This document shows positions 31,484-39,696 of a stretch of 64,000 nucleotides of DNA, piece after piece (within the stretch, counting starts at the first letter, position 1; the number at the start of each line of letters is the position of its first letter). The notes beneath the pieces were generated by a model. That model searched no databases. It was given only the letters and a program-made list of their open reading frames with translations, and was not told where the DNA came from. The stretch is from DATBLY01 sp963705545 (GTDB lineage Bacteria; Actinomycetota; UBA4738; HRBIN12). The stretch lies in contig CAVPJX010000005.1 in assembly GCA_963705545.1 (NCBI GenBank), positions 124,001 to 188,000 on the forward strand, written 5' to 3'. Both the position numbers and the translations under genes were made by a program.

Positions 31484-33925
31484 GTGGATCGCGCGCGCGC
31501 CGTCGTGATCGGCGGCGGGATCACGGGTTGCAGCATCGCGTACCACCTAGCGGAGGCCGGGTGGACCGACGTGCTCCTGCTCGAGAAGGGTGAGCTCACG
31601 AGCGGCTCCACCGCACACGCGGCCGGTCTGGTCACGATGTTCAACCCCTCGCCCACGATGATGCGGTTCCGTCGCTACTCGATCGAGCTGTACGGGAAGC
31701 TCGGGGTGTTCGAGGCGGTCGGCAGCCTGCGGTTCGCGTCCAGCCGGGATCAGCTGTTGGAGCTGCGCCGGGGCGTGTCGCGCGCGAAGGGTATCGGGCT
31801 CGACGTCGAGCTGCTCTCGGCCTCGGAAGCCCGGGCTCTGATGCCCGCCGCGTCTTCGGACGAGCTGTACGGAGCGGTCTGGGTCCCGGGCGACGGCTTC
31901 CTCGACCCACACACCGCGACCTTCGCCTTGGCCGAGGCGGCGCGCACGATGGGCGCGACGATCCGGACCGGCGCCCGGGTGACCGCGATCGAGCTCGGGC
32001 GGAACCGGGAGGTCGTCGCGGTCCGGACGCGCGACGAGCGCGGCGCCGAGGAGCTCATCGAGACCGAGGTCGTGGTCAACGCTGCGGGGATCTGGGCGCC
32101 GCGGGTGGCGGCGATGGTCGGGGCGTTCGTCCCCTCGACGCCGGTCGACCACCAGCACGTCGCCCTGAAGGCGGTGACGGGGGCCGAGCTGCCGCCCGAC
32201 ATGCCGTGTTTCCGCGACCCGGACAACCTCGTGTACGGCAAGGCCGAGCACGGCGGGGTCGTCTTCGGCGGGTACGAGCCGGATCCCGTGGCCCGGTGGG
32301 TGGACGGCGCGCCCTGGGAGCACGGAGGACGTTCGCTCCCGCCGGACATGGGTCGCTTCGAACAGCTGATGCGCGGAGCCGCGCGACGGTTCGCGTTCGT
32401 GGCGGACGCGGAGATCGTCAAGCTCGTCTGTCATCCCGACGCCATGACGCCCGACGCGAACCCCTTGCTGGGGCCGATGCCCGGCGTCCGTGGGTTCTTC
32501 CTGGCGGCCGGGCTCTCGCTGAACGGCTTCGGGGGCGCCGGCGGGATCGGCAAGACGATCGCCGAGTGGGTCACGGCCGGCGACCCTGAGCTGGACGTGC
32601 TCGGGTATCGGGCGTGGCGGTTCGGGAGCGCGTACCGCGATCCGTCGTGGGCCGCCGAAACGGCGCGGGAGACCTACCGCTACTACTACCGGCTCCGCTA
32701 CCCGTTCGATCAGGACGAGTGGGGGAGGCCGAAGCGGGAGAGCGCCCTGATGACGCGTCTGCAGGAGGCCGGGGCGGTCTTCGGCACGAAGAACGGCTGG
32801 GAGCGGGTGGAATACGTCGCGCCCGGCGAGGCGTGGCGGCGCGCCGGCGCCGACCAGCGCGCATGGGGTGGCTGGACCGAGCCGCCGTTCCTGGCGCGGG
32901 TCGCGGAGGAGCACCGCGCCGTCCGCGAGCGGGTCGGGCTGTTCGATCTCTCGTCGTTCGGCAAGATCGACGTCTCGGGCCCGGGGGCGCTCGCGCTGCT
33001 CGAGCGCGTCTCGGACAACCGGATCGACCGGGTCGAGGGGAGCGTGATCTACACGCAGTTCCTCGACCGGCGCGGCGGCATCGTCGCCGACCTGACGATC
33101 ACCCGGCTGGGAGCGGAGCGCTTCCGGGTCGTGACCGGATCGGGGACCGTCGACGCCGATCTGGGCTGGCTTCGTGCGAACCTCCGGCCCGAGGACGGAC
33201 CCGTCGAGCTACGTGACCGGAGCGAGGACCTCGCGGTGATCGGGCTGTGGGGACCCGCCGCTCGTGACGTCCTGAGACGCGTGACCGACGACGACGTATC
33301 CGACGAGGGGTTCCCGTTCCTGCGCGCTCGGAACCTGGACGTGAACGGGGCACCCGTCCTGGCCCAGCGCATCACGTACGTCGGCGAGCTGGGCTGGGAG
33401 CTCTACGTCGAGCCCTCGTGGGCGATCCCCGTGTGGGACCGGCTGTGGGACGCGGGCGCACCGCACGGGATCGCGGTCTGCGGCTACCGGGCGCTCGATG
33501 CCCTGCGGATCGAGAAGGGGTACCGCTACCTCGGCACCGACATGTCGATGCTCGACGATCCGTTCGAGGCGGGTCTGGACGCGTGCGTCAAGCTCGAGGG
33601 GCGCGACTTCGTCGGGCGCGACGCGCTCGTGGCCAGGGTCGGAGCGGGTGGGCCGTCACGACGCCTGCGCACGTTGGTGATCGGCGACGAGGATCCGGTG
33701 CTCGCGTACGGAGGCGAGGCCATCCTGTCTGGCGACGAGGTGGTCGGCCGGCTCCGGAGCGTCGCCTACGGGTTCACGGTCCGCCGGACGATCGGGTACG
33801 CCTACCTGCCGGTGGAGACGCCGGTCGGCGCGCGGTTCACGGTGGACGTCTTCGGCGACCGGGTCGAGGCCGAGGTCGCGGAGGATGCGCTCCACGACCC
33901 GGCCGGCTACCGGATCCGTGCCTGA
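31484..33925 (+). CDS. Dimethylglycine/sarcosine dehydrogenase-like FAD-GcvT protein (copy 1)
   Basis: Oxidative N-demethylase of 813 residues. The N-terminal DAO domain has VVIGGGITGCSIAYHLAEAG (7-26) and TSGSTAHAAGL, where His45 corresponds to the His that binds FAD covalently in dimethylglycine dehydrogenase. The C-terminal GcvT-like folate domain starts about residue 430 (ERVGLFDLSSFGKIDVSGP) and includes YVGELGWELYV and GYRALDALRIEKGY. Such enzymes pass the methyl carbon to tetrahydrofolate. GTG start has GGGAGG upstream. A choline-kinase-like gene follows by 10 bp; the same pair recurs, inverted, at 35362-38717. Confidence 0.88.
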   Translation: MDRARAVVIGGGITGCSIAYHLAEAGWTDVLLLEKGELTSGSTAHAAGLVTMFNPSPTMMRFRRYSIELYGKLGVFEAVGSLRFASSRDQLLELRRGVSRAKGIGLDVELLSASEARALMPAASSDELYGAVWVPGDGFLDPHTATFALAEAARTMGATIRTGARVTAIELGRNREVVAVRTRDERGAEELIETEVVVNAAGIWAPRVAAMVGAFVPSTPVDHQHVALKAVTGAELPPDMPCFRDPDNLVYGKAEHGGVVFGGYEPDPVARWVDGAPWEHGGRSLPPDMGRFEQLMRGAARRFAFVADAEIVKLVCHPDAMTPDANPLLGPMPGVRGFFLAAGLSLNGFGGAGGIGKTIAEWVTAGDPELDVLGYRAWRFGSAYRDPSWAAETARETYRYYYRLRYPFDQDEWGRPKRESALMTRLQEAGAVFGTKNGWERVEYVAPGEAWRRAGADQRAWGGWTEPPFLARVAEEHRAVRERVGLFDLSSFGKIDVSGPGALALLERVSDNRIDRVEGSVIYTQFLDRRGGIVADLTITRLGAERFRVVTGSGTVDADLGWLRANLRPEDGPVELRDRSEDLAVIGLWGPAARDVLRRVTDDDVSDEGFPFLRARNLDVNGAPVLAQRITYVGELGWELYVEPSWAIPVWDRLWDAGAPHGIAVCGYRALDALRIEKGYRYLGTDMSMLDDPFEAGLDACVKLEGRDFVGRDALVARVGAGGPSRRLRTLVIGDEDPVLAYGGEAILSGDEVVGRLRSVAYGFTVRRTIGYAYLPVETPVGARFTVDVFGDRVEAEVAEDALHDPAGYRIRA

Positions 33926-33935
33926 GGGAGGTTCG

Positions 33936-34838
33936 GTGGGAACGGACATCGAGCAGGTGATCGGACGCGTGCGCGCCTGGCATGGGACCGAGGTCTCGGT
34001 CTCACCGCTCTCGGGCGGCCTGACGAACGAGAACTTCCTGGTCGTGGCCGACGGGACGCGCTACGTCGTGCGGATCCCCGGTCCGTCCACCGAGCTGCTC
34101 GCCGTCGACCGGGTGAACGAGCGCCACAACGCCGAGGCAGCGGCGACGACGGGCGTATCCCCGCGGATCGCCGAGTACCTCGAGGACCTGTCCGTGATGG
34201 TGCTCGAGTACATCGACGGCGAGACGATGTCGGGCCAACGGCTGCGTGAGCCGCAGATGCCGGCGCGGATCGCCGCGTCGCTCCGCACGCTGCACGCGGG
34301 CCCGCGGTTCCTGCAGGACTTCGACATGTTCCGGATCACCGAGCGCTACCTGGAGGTCGTCGACGCGCGCGACGTCCCGATCCCGGCAGGGTTCCGCGAT
34401 CGGTTGGACACGCTCGGCGCGGTCGAGCGCGCACTCGCCGTGCATGCGAACCCGACGGTCCCGTGCCACAACGACCTGCTGGCCGAGAACTACATCGACG
34501 ACGGACGCCAGCTCTGGATCATCGACTTCGAATACAGCGGGAACGACGACCCGTGCTTCGAGCTGGGGGACACGGCTCAGGAGTGCGCGTACGACGACGA
34601 GCTCCGCTCCGCGTTGTGCGCCGCCTACTTCGGGCGAGAGGACCCCGTGCAGCTCGCGCGGATGGATCTCTACGCGATGATGGCCGACGTCGGCTGGACG
34701 CTCTGGGCCGCGATCCAGGCGACGATCTCGACGATCGACTTCGACTTCTGGGGCTGGGCGGTCGAACGCTGGGACCGTGCGACGGCCGTGATGGACGGTG
34801 ACCGGTTCGACGGCCTGATCCGGTCGGCCAGCTCGTGA
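33936..34838 (+). CDS. Choline/ethanolamine-kinase-like phosphotransferase (copy 1)
   Basis: APH-fold kinase of 300 residues in the choline kinase (LicA-like) group. The nucleotide region begins LSGGLTNENFLV; the catalytic loop is CHNDLLAEN (His178, Asp180, Asn185) and the metal Asp197 lies in IIDFEYSGNDDP. GTG 33936 is chosen because GGGAGG lies 4 nt upstream; GTG 33918 is possible. Paired with the FAD-GcvT dehydrogenase, it may phosphorylate an amino alcohol such as choline, or trap an unrelated substrate. The link to demethylation is inference. Confidence 0.82.
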   Translation: MGTDIEQVIGRVRAWHGTEVSVSPLSGGLTNENFLVVADGTRYVVRIPGPSTELLAVDRVNERHNAEAAATTGVSPRIAEYLEDLSVMVLEYIDGETMSGQRLREPQMPARIAASLRTLHAGPRFLQDFDMFRITERYLEVVDARDVPIPAGFRDRLDTLGAVERALAVHANPTVPCHNDLLAENYIDDGRQLWIIDFEYSGNDDPCFELGDTAQECAYDDELRSALCAAYFGREDPVQLARMDLYAMMADVGWTLWAAIQATISTIDFDFWGWAVERWDRATAVMDGDRFDGLIRSASS

Positions 34839-34907
34839 GCGGACCCGACTCCGGCGGCGCCGGCGACGGTTGACGCATCCCGACCGGCGAAGGACGCTGA
34901 CCGAGTC

Positions 34908-35207
34908 ATGCGGATCGTCGCTACGCCCGAGGTGATCGAGCACGTCCGCGCCTCGGGCGGGCAGGTCTTCGTGTGGACGATGACGATGGCCTACGGCTAT
35001 GGGGCGAACAACGTCTTCGTGCTCGAAGCGTCGACCGAGTCGCCGGGACCGGAACGCGAGTTCCTGCGGTTCGGCGGCGAGGGGATCGAGGTCCTGTACG
35101 ACCCGGGCGAGCGCGGGACGCCCGAGGAGATGCACCTGGCGCTCGTTGGGCGGTTCCGCAAGCGCGTGGCCGCCTACTGGAACGGCAACAGCTTCGCCCA
35201 GGGGTAG
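34908..35207 (+). CDS. HesB/IscA-like small protein lacking the cysteines
   Basis: A 99-residue protein. VIEHVRASGGQVFVWT, then FVLEASTESPGPEREFLRFGGEGIEVLYD resembles the HesB/IscA-like fold of small actinobacterial proteins that carry a Cys pair after the first strands. Here that region reads MAYGYGANN and the protein has no cysteine at all, so iron-sulfur binding in the usual way is ruled out. The C-terminus VAAYWNGNSFAQG is typical of that group by my recollection. No Shine-Dalgarno is obvious. Family assignment is tentative. Confidence 0.5.
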   Translation: MRIVATPEVIEHVRASGGQVFVWTMTMAYGYGANNVFVLEASTESPGPEREFLRFGGEGIEVLYDPGERGTPEEMHLALVGRFRKRVAAYWNGNSFAQG

Positions 35208-35224
35208 GCGCTGGACGGTCCGGA

Positions 35225-35365
35225 TCAGCGCGTCTCGAGCGACAAGGCGTCGACGACCGCGCCGGTCCCGGCCCGGCGCATCAGGTCCCACGCCTCGTCC
35301 GCGGGGCCGCGCCCTCGTTCCAGGCGATCGCGGATCCCGTCGAGCATGGGCTCCTCGTCGATCAC
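35225..35365 (-). CDS. Small protein coupled to the FAD-GcvT gene
   Basis: A 46-residue open frame starting at GTG 35365, which overlaps the TGA of the FAD-GcvT dehydrogenase as GTGA. The sequence is charged and helical, with MLDGIRDRLERG, DEAWDLMRRAG and VVDALSLETR. A second possible start is ATG 35347. I do not recognise it. Tight coupling in the same operon is the main reason to believe it; length makes chance possible. Confidence 0.45.
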   Translation of the reverse strand: MIDEEPMLDGIRDRLERGRGPADEAWDLMRRAGTGAVVDALSLETR

Positions 35366-37797
35366 GCGCGGATCCGTTCGCCCTTCGGATCCCATAGCGC
35401 CCGCGGACCCACCGACGCCGAGACCCGCTCGCCGAAGACCTCGACCTCGAGCTCGGTCCCGGGCACGGCCAGCTCGATCGGCAGGTACGCGAACGCGATC
35501 GACGCGCCGACCGCGTACCCGATCCCGCCCGAGGTGACGCGCGAGACCACGGTCCCGGCCGTGAACACCGGCTCGTTCCCCAGGGTCATCGCGCGGGGGT
35601 CCGCCAGCGTCAGGCACGACAAGGTGCGTGTCGGCCCCTCCAGGCGCCGCCGCTCGAGCGCCTCGTTCCCGATGAACCCCGGGACGTCCATGCGCACCGC
35701 GAACCCCAAGCCGGCCTCGAACGGGTCGTCCTCGGGCGTGAGGTCCGAGCTCCACGCCAAGTAGCCCTTCTCCAGCCGGAGCGCGTCGATCGCCCGGTAG
35801 CCGGCGGGGACGATCCCGTGGGGGGCGCCGGCCTCCATCAGCGTGTCCCACAAGCGGACGCCGTACTCGGTCGGTGCGTAGAGCTCCCACCCCAGCTCCC
35901 CGACGTACGTGACGCGGAGCGCGAGGCAGGGCACGTCGCCGACCACGCCCTCGCGCGCGGTCATGTAGGGGAACCCGACGTTCGTCAGGTCGAGCGGCGT
36001 GAGCGGCTGCAGGACATCGCGCGCCCGCGGTCCCCATAGGCCATAGCACGCGAAGGCCCCGGTCACGTCGCGCACGTCCACGCGCTCCCCGTCCCAGGAC
36101 GCGAGCTGCTTGCGGATCCAGCCCAGATCGTGGTTGCCGAACGCGGTCCCGGTCACCAGACGGAAGCGGTCGTCGGCCAGGCGCGTCGCCGTCAGGTCGC
36201 ACTCGATGCCGCCGCGCGTGTTCAGCATCTGGGTGTAGAGCACCGAGCCGGCCGGCCGGTCGACGTCGTTCGCGCAGAGGTGCTGCAGGAACGCGCACGC
36301 GCCGGGCCCGCTCACCTCGATCTTCGCGAAGCTCGACTCGTCGAACAACGCGACGCGCTCGCGCGTGGCGAGGTGCTCGGCGACGATCGCGGTGGACCAG
36401 TGCTCGCCGGCCCATCCGTGCGGCCGCCGCTCTTCGTGCGCGGCGTCCTCGTTGGATGCGAACCAGTTCGGTCGCTCCCAGCCGGACTTCTCACCGAACG
36501 ACGCCCCGATGGCCTGCAGGCGAGGGTAGGCCGGCGCCGTCTTGAGCGGCCGGCCCGCCAGCCGTTCCTCGCCGGGGTAATGGATGTCGTAGTACGTCTC
36601 GTAGATCTCGTGCGCACGCGCGAGGGCGTACGGGCGCGAGCGGTACTGCGCGCCGAAGCGACGGATGTCCATCTTCCACAGGTCGACCTCCGGCTCGCCG
36701 TGCGCGATCCAGTCGGCCATGACCTTGCCGATCCCACCCGCGCCGGCGATCCCATGAGCGCAGAACCCAGCCGCCACGAAGAAGCCCCGCACGTCCGACT
36801 CGCCCAGGATGAACTCGCCGTCGGGCGTGAACGCCTCGGGGCCGTTGATCATCCGGACGACCTCGGCCTCGTGCAGGGCGGGCACCAGGCCGAACGCGCC
36901 CTCCGCCAGCTCCTCGAACCGCTCCCAGTCGTCGGGCAGGAGCGTGTGGTTGAAGTCCGCCGGTGGTCCTTCCTCCACGGCCCACGGGGCGGGGTGCCGT
37001 TCGTAGCCGCCGACGACCAGACCGCCTCCGGCCTCGCCGCGGAAGTACACGAGGCGATCCGGGTCGCGCATCGTCGGGAGCGCGGGCGTGACCCCTTCGA
37101 TCGGCTTCGTCAGCAGGTACTGGTGGGCGAACGGCACGACCGGGACCTCGACGCCGGCGAGGCGCCCGATCTGGTTCGCGTACATCCCGCCGGCGTTCAC
37201 CACGACGTCCGCCGAGATCGGCCCGTCCTCCGCGGTCGTGACCCCTCGGACCCGACCTCCGTCGACGTCGATCCCGCTCACGCGCGTGTTCGGCCGGACC
37301 TCCACGCCGCGGCGTTTCGCCCCCTCGGCGAGCGCCAGCGTCAGGTTCGTCGGATCCAGATGACCGTCGGTGGGCAGGAAGGCCGCCCCCTGCACGCCGA
37401 TCGGATCGAACAAGGGGAAGAGGGTGAGGGCTTCGTCGGTCGAGAGCATCCGCAACGGCAGGCCGAACGTCTGGCCCCAGCCGGACAGGCGCTGGAGCTC
37501 CTGCATCCGCTCGGTGGACGAGGCCAGCCGGAGCGAGCCGACCTCGTGCCAGCCCGGATCGACACCGGTCTCGCCCGCGAGGTGCCGGTACAGCTCGACC
37601 GAGTACATCATCATCCGCGTGAGCGAGACGCTCGAGCGGAGCTGGCCTACCAGGCCGGCCGAGTGGAAGGTCGAGCCGCTCGTGAGCTCCGACCGGTCGA
37701 GCAGCAGCGTCTCGTGCCAGCCGAGCTCCGCCAGGTGGTACGCGATGCTGGCGCCGGCGACGCCGCCGCCGATCACGATCGCGCGGTAGCCGTCCAC
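35362..37797 (-). CDS. Dimethylglycine/sarcosine dehydrogenase-like FAD-GcvT protein (copy 2)
   Basis: An 811-residue paralogue of the protein at 31484 with the same layout. FAD motif IVIGGGVAGASIAYHLAELG is at 7-26 and LTSGSTFHSAGL places the probable FAD-linking His again at residue 45. The GcvT-like half includes VALFDESSFAKIEVSGPG, TYVGELGWELY and GYRAIDALRLEKGY. GTG 37797 shares its G with the TAG of the upstream kinase gene (TAGTG), so the order kinase-dehydrogenase is reversed relative to copy 1. Substrates of the two copies probably differ. Confidence 0.88.
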   Translation of the reverse strand: MDGYRAIVIGGGVAGASIAYHLAELGWHETLLLDRSELTSGSTFHSAGLVGQLRSSVSLTRMMMYSVELYRHLAGETGVDPGWHEVGSLRLASSTERMQELQRLSGWGQTFGLPLRMLSTDEALTLFPLFDPIGVQGAAFLPTDGHLDPTNLTLALAEGAKRRGVEVRPNTRVSGIDVDGGRVRGVTTAEDGPISADVVVNAGGMYANQIGRLAGVEVPVVPFAHQYLLTKPIEGVTPALPTMRDPDRLVYFRGEAGGGLVVGGYERHPAPWAVEEGPPADFNHTLLPDDWERFEELAEGAFGLVPALHEAEVVRMINGPEAFTPDGEFILGESDVRGFFVAAGFCAHGIAGAGGIGKVMADWIAHGEPEVDLWKMDIRRFGAQYRSRPYALARAHEIYETYYDIHYPGEERLAGRPLKTAPAYPRLQAIGASFGEKSGWERPNWFASNEDAAHEERRPHGWAGEHWSTAIVAEHLATRERVALFDESSFAKIEVSGPGACAFLQHLCANDVDRPAGSVLYTQMLNTRGGIECDLTATRLADDRFRLVTGTAFGNHDLGWIRKQLASWDGERVDVRDVTGAFACYGLWGPRARDVLQPLTPLDLTNVGFPYMTAREGVVGDVPCLALRVTYVGELGWELYAPTEYGVRLWDTLMEAGAPHGIVPAGYRAIDALRLEKGYLAWSSDLTPEDDPFEAGLGFAVRMDVPGFIGNEALERRRLEGPTRTLSCLTLADPRAMTLGNEPVFTAGTVVSRVTSGGIGYAVGASIAFAYLPIELAVPGTELEVEVFGERVSASVGPRALWDPKGERIRA

Positions 37798-38717
37798 TAC
37801 ACGGGTCCCCGTACGGTGTCGAGCCAGGCCTCGAACGCCGGGTCTCCGGCGGACGTGAGGCACCGGTCGAAATGGGTGCCGGCGTACGCGACGTAGTCGA
37901 CGTCGAGGGTCGAGATCGCCTGTTGCACCACTCCCCACATCGCCTCGCGGACGTCCGACACGATCCGCATCAACGCGAGCCGGGCGCGATGGCCGTCGTT
38001 GACCGAGCCGAGGTACAGGCGCAGCAGTGTCTCCTGCGCCTCGGGCGGGAGACCGTTGTTGATCGACAGATTGCCGAGGTCGAAGAAGGGGTCGCCCATC
38101 CCCGCGTACTCGTAGTCCACGATCCAGACGTGATCCCCGTCACGGAGGAAGTTGGCGTTCAGCAGGTCGTTGTGGCACGGGCGGAGCGACGGTGGAGCCG
38201 CCGCGAACGCCTCCTCGACCCGGCCGGCGATCGCATGGACCTCGTCCCATGCGGCCGGCGGCTCGACGCCGCGTGCCCGGGCCACCTCGGCGTACCCCTC
38301 CACCAGGCGGAACACGGGGAACGCGGACGGGATCGGCGGCATCCCGTGGATCGCCTTGATGGACCGCACAACGCTCGCCAGGACGTCCTCCCGCTGGAGG
38401 TCGGCCTCGGGGATCGGCGCTCCGGTCACGAACCGGGTCACGAGGCACGCGTGCTGCGGCAGGAACGCGACGACCTCCGGCCCGACGCCGGCCGCCGCCG
38501 CGGCGCGGCCCGCCAACTCCTCCGCCACCCGGTCCACGCCGAGCAGCTCCGTGTCTTTCCCGGCGAGCCGCACGACGAACGGCCGGCCGTCGACCTCGGC
38601 GCGGAAGTTGCGGTTCGTGATGCCCCCCGGGAGCGGCTCGACGATGACGTCGCGACCGGCCCATCCGGGCACGTCGACCAGGGCGGCCGCCAGTTGCGGG
38701 TCCGCTGCCCCTCGCAC
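37797..38717 (-). CDS. Choline/ethanolamine-kinase-like phosphotransferase (copy 2)
   Basis: A 306-residue APH-fold kinase of the choline kinase (LicA-like) type. Seen: LPGGITNRNFRAEV, catalytic CHNDLLNANF (His182, Asp184, Asn189) and WIVDYEYAGMGDPFFDLG with metal Asp201. DYEYAGMGDP is very close to the LicA pattern. GTG 38717 starts 7 nt after a -10 box, without Shine-Dalgarno. It is the first gene of a three-gene operon with the FAD-GcvT protein and the 46-residue protein. Confidence 0.84.
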   Translation of the reverse strand: MRGAADPQLAAALVDVPGWAGRDVIVEPLPGGITNRNFRAEVDGRPFVVRLAGKDTELLGVDRVAEELAGRAAAAAGVGPEVVAFLPQHACLVTRFVTGAPIPEADLQREDVLASVVRSIKAIHGMPPIPSAFPVFRLVEGYAEVARARGVEPPAAWDEVHAIAGRVEEAFAAAPPSLRPCHNDLLNANFLRDGDHVWIVDYEYAGMGDPFFDLGNLSINNGLPPEAQETLLRLYLGSVNDGHRARLALMRIVSDVREAMWGVVQQAISTLDVDYVAYAGTHFDRCLTSAGDPAFEAWLDTVRGPV

Positions 38718-38724
38718 GGCCCGG

Positions 38725-38754
38725 ACGCTATCCGCGGTTATCGATCTCGGTCAA
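38725..38754 (-). promoter_or_regulatory. Promoter of the kinase-dehydrogenase operon (leaderless)
   Basis: On the minus strand TTGACC (38749-38754) and TAGCGT (38725-38730) are 18 bp apart, good -35 and -10 elements. The GTG at 38717 begins 7 nt after the -10 box, so transcription would start at the start codon. Direction and spacing both fit. Confidence 0.6.
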
Positions 38755-38810
38755 GCGTGAACGGAACCGATCGATCGGATCGCGTCAGCCGATCAGCGGC
38801 AGACGCCGAT

Positions 38811-39422
38811 CTAGCCTTCGCGGCCGACCACGAACCAGATCCCGTGGACCGGCTCGTCGCCGAGGTTCCACAACCGATGCGGCGTCGTCGAGTCGAACCC
38901 GATCGAGTCGCCGGGACCGAGCTTGTGCTGCTCGAACCCGAGCTGCAGCCCGAGGTGCCCGGAGAGGATGTACCCGTACTCGCGACCGGGGTGGCGCATC
39001 ATCACGTCGTCCCCCGCCGAGGATCCGCCGACGTCGTAGATCACGTGCAGGAAGTCGACGTCTTCATGCAGGTGCGTGGTCAGCCGCTCCCAGCGGACCC
39101 CCGACGCGAGATCGATCACGTGCCGGTCGTCGGGATGCACCACCGGATCGTGACCGTTCGCGGCGTCCCGTGGCTCGGCATCCGGCGCGGAGACGGCCCC
39201 CACCTGGTCTCCGTGTCCTCGGAAGACGTCGTCGACCGACACCCCGAGCTCCGTCACGATCGCGTACAGGGTGCTCACCGAGGGCTTGGACTGGCCCGAC
39301 TCGATCTGCGAGATCAGACTCGCCGATAGGCCGATCCGACGGGCGAGCTCACGCTGACTGATCCCGACTCGGTCACGCTCCTCCCGGAGCCTGGTCCCGA
39401 TGTCTTCGAGCTCGCCGGCCAT
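38811..39422 (-). CDS. XRE-cupin transcriptional regulator
   Basis: Regulator of 203 residues. The N-terminal XRE helix-turn-helix is complete (RLREERDRVGISQRELARRI, LSASLISQIESGQSKPSVSTL). The C-terminal cupin (about 105-200) has EYGYILSGHLGLQLGFEQH and DSIGFDSTTPHRLWN. Members of this class often control amine, polyamine or amino acid catabolism. It is divergent from the large hydrolase/ABC run starting at 39697 and probably regulates it. ATG 39422 is chosen at the usual distance from the HTH. Confidence 0.88.
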   Translation of the reverse strand: MAGELEDIGTRLREERDRVGISQRELARRIGLSASLISQIESGQSKPSVSTLYAIVTELGVSVDDVFRGHGDQVGAVSAPDAEPRDAANGHDPVVHPDDRHVIDLASGVRWERLTTHLHEDVDFLHVIYDVGGSSAGDDVMMRHPGREYGYILSGHLGLQLGFEQHKLGPGDSIGFDSTTPHRLWNLGDEPVHGIWFVVGREG

Positions 39423-39573
39423 CCGCACCTCGCCTGCGTGGTCCGTTCGGATCGCGAAAGCAGCGCTCAGCGCCGTGAGCCTACCCGATGATCCTCGAGG
39501 TGTGCAGCCCTGCTGTTCGCGGAGACCCATCCGGTTGACCCGATTGCGGATGGCACCCGGGCCACGGCCGCCC

Positions 39574-39603
39574 TTGCCTGGCCAAGCGAGGTCGAGGTAT
39601 GTA
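39574..39603 (+). promoter_or_regulatory. Probable promoter of the amidohydrolase/ABC cluster
   Basis: TTGCCT (39574-39579) and TATGTA (39598-39603) are 18 bp apart and point toward the amidohydrolase gene. The expected start is about 39610, leaving an 85-nt leader. The direct repeats just downstream would overlap the initially transcribed region. Confidence 0.45.
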
Positions 39604-39612
39604 GTGTCCCTG

Positions 39613-39644
39613 AACGGTGAGGGGGACGCGTCCAACAGTGAGGG
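39613..39644 (+). promoter_or_regulatory. Direct repeats, candidate XRE-cupin operator
   Basis: AACGGTGAGGG (39613-39623) and AACAGTGAGGG (39634-39644) differ in one base and start 21 bp apart, two helical turns. They follow the predicted -10 box immediately, where a bound repressor would block transcription. Which protein binds is inference. Confidence 0.45.
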
Positions 39645-39696
39645 TGATCGGCGCGGGCCGGTCGCGCCCGGCGGCTCCGGAGCTCGGAGTGCGCGC

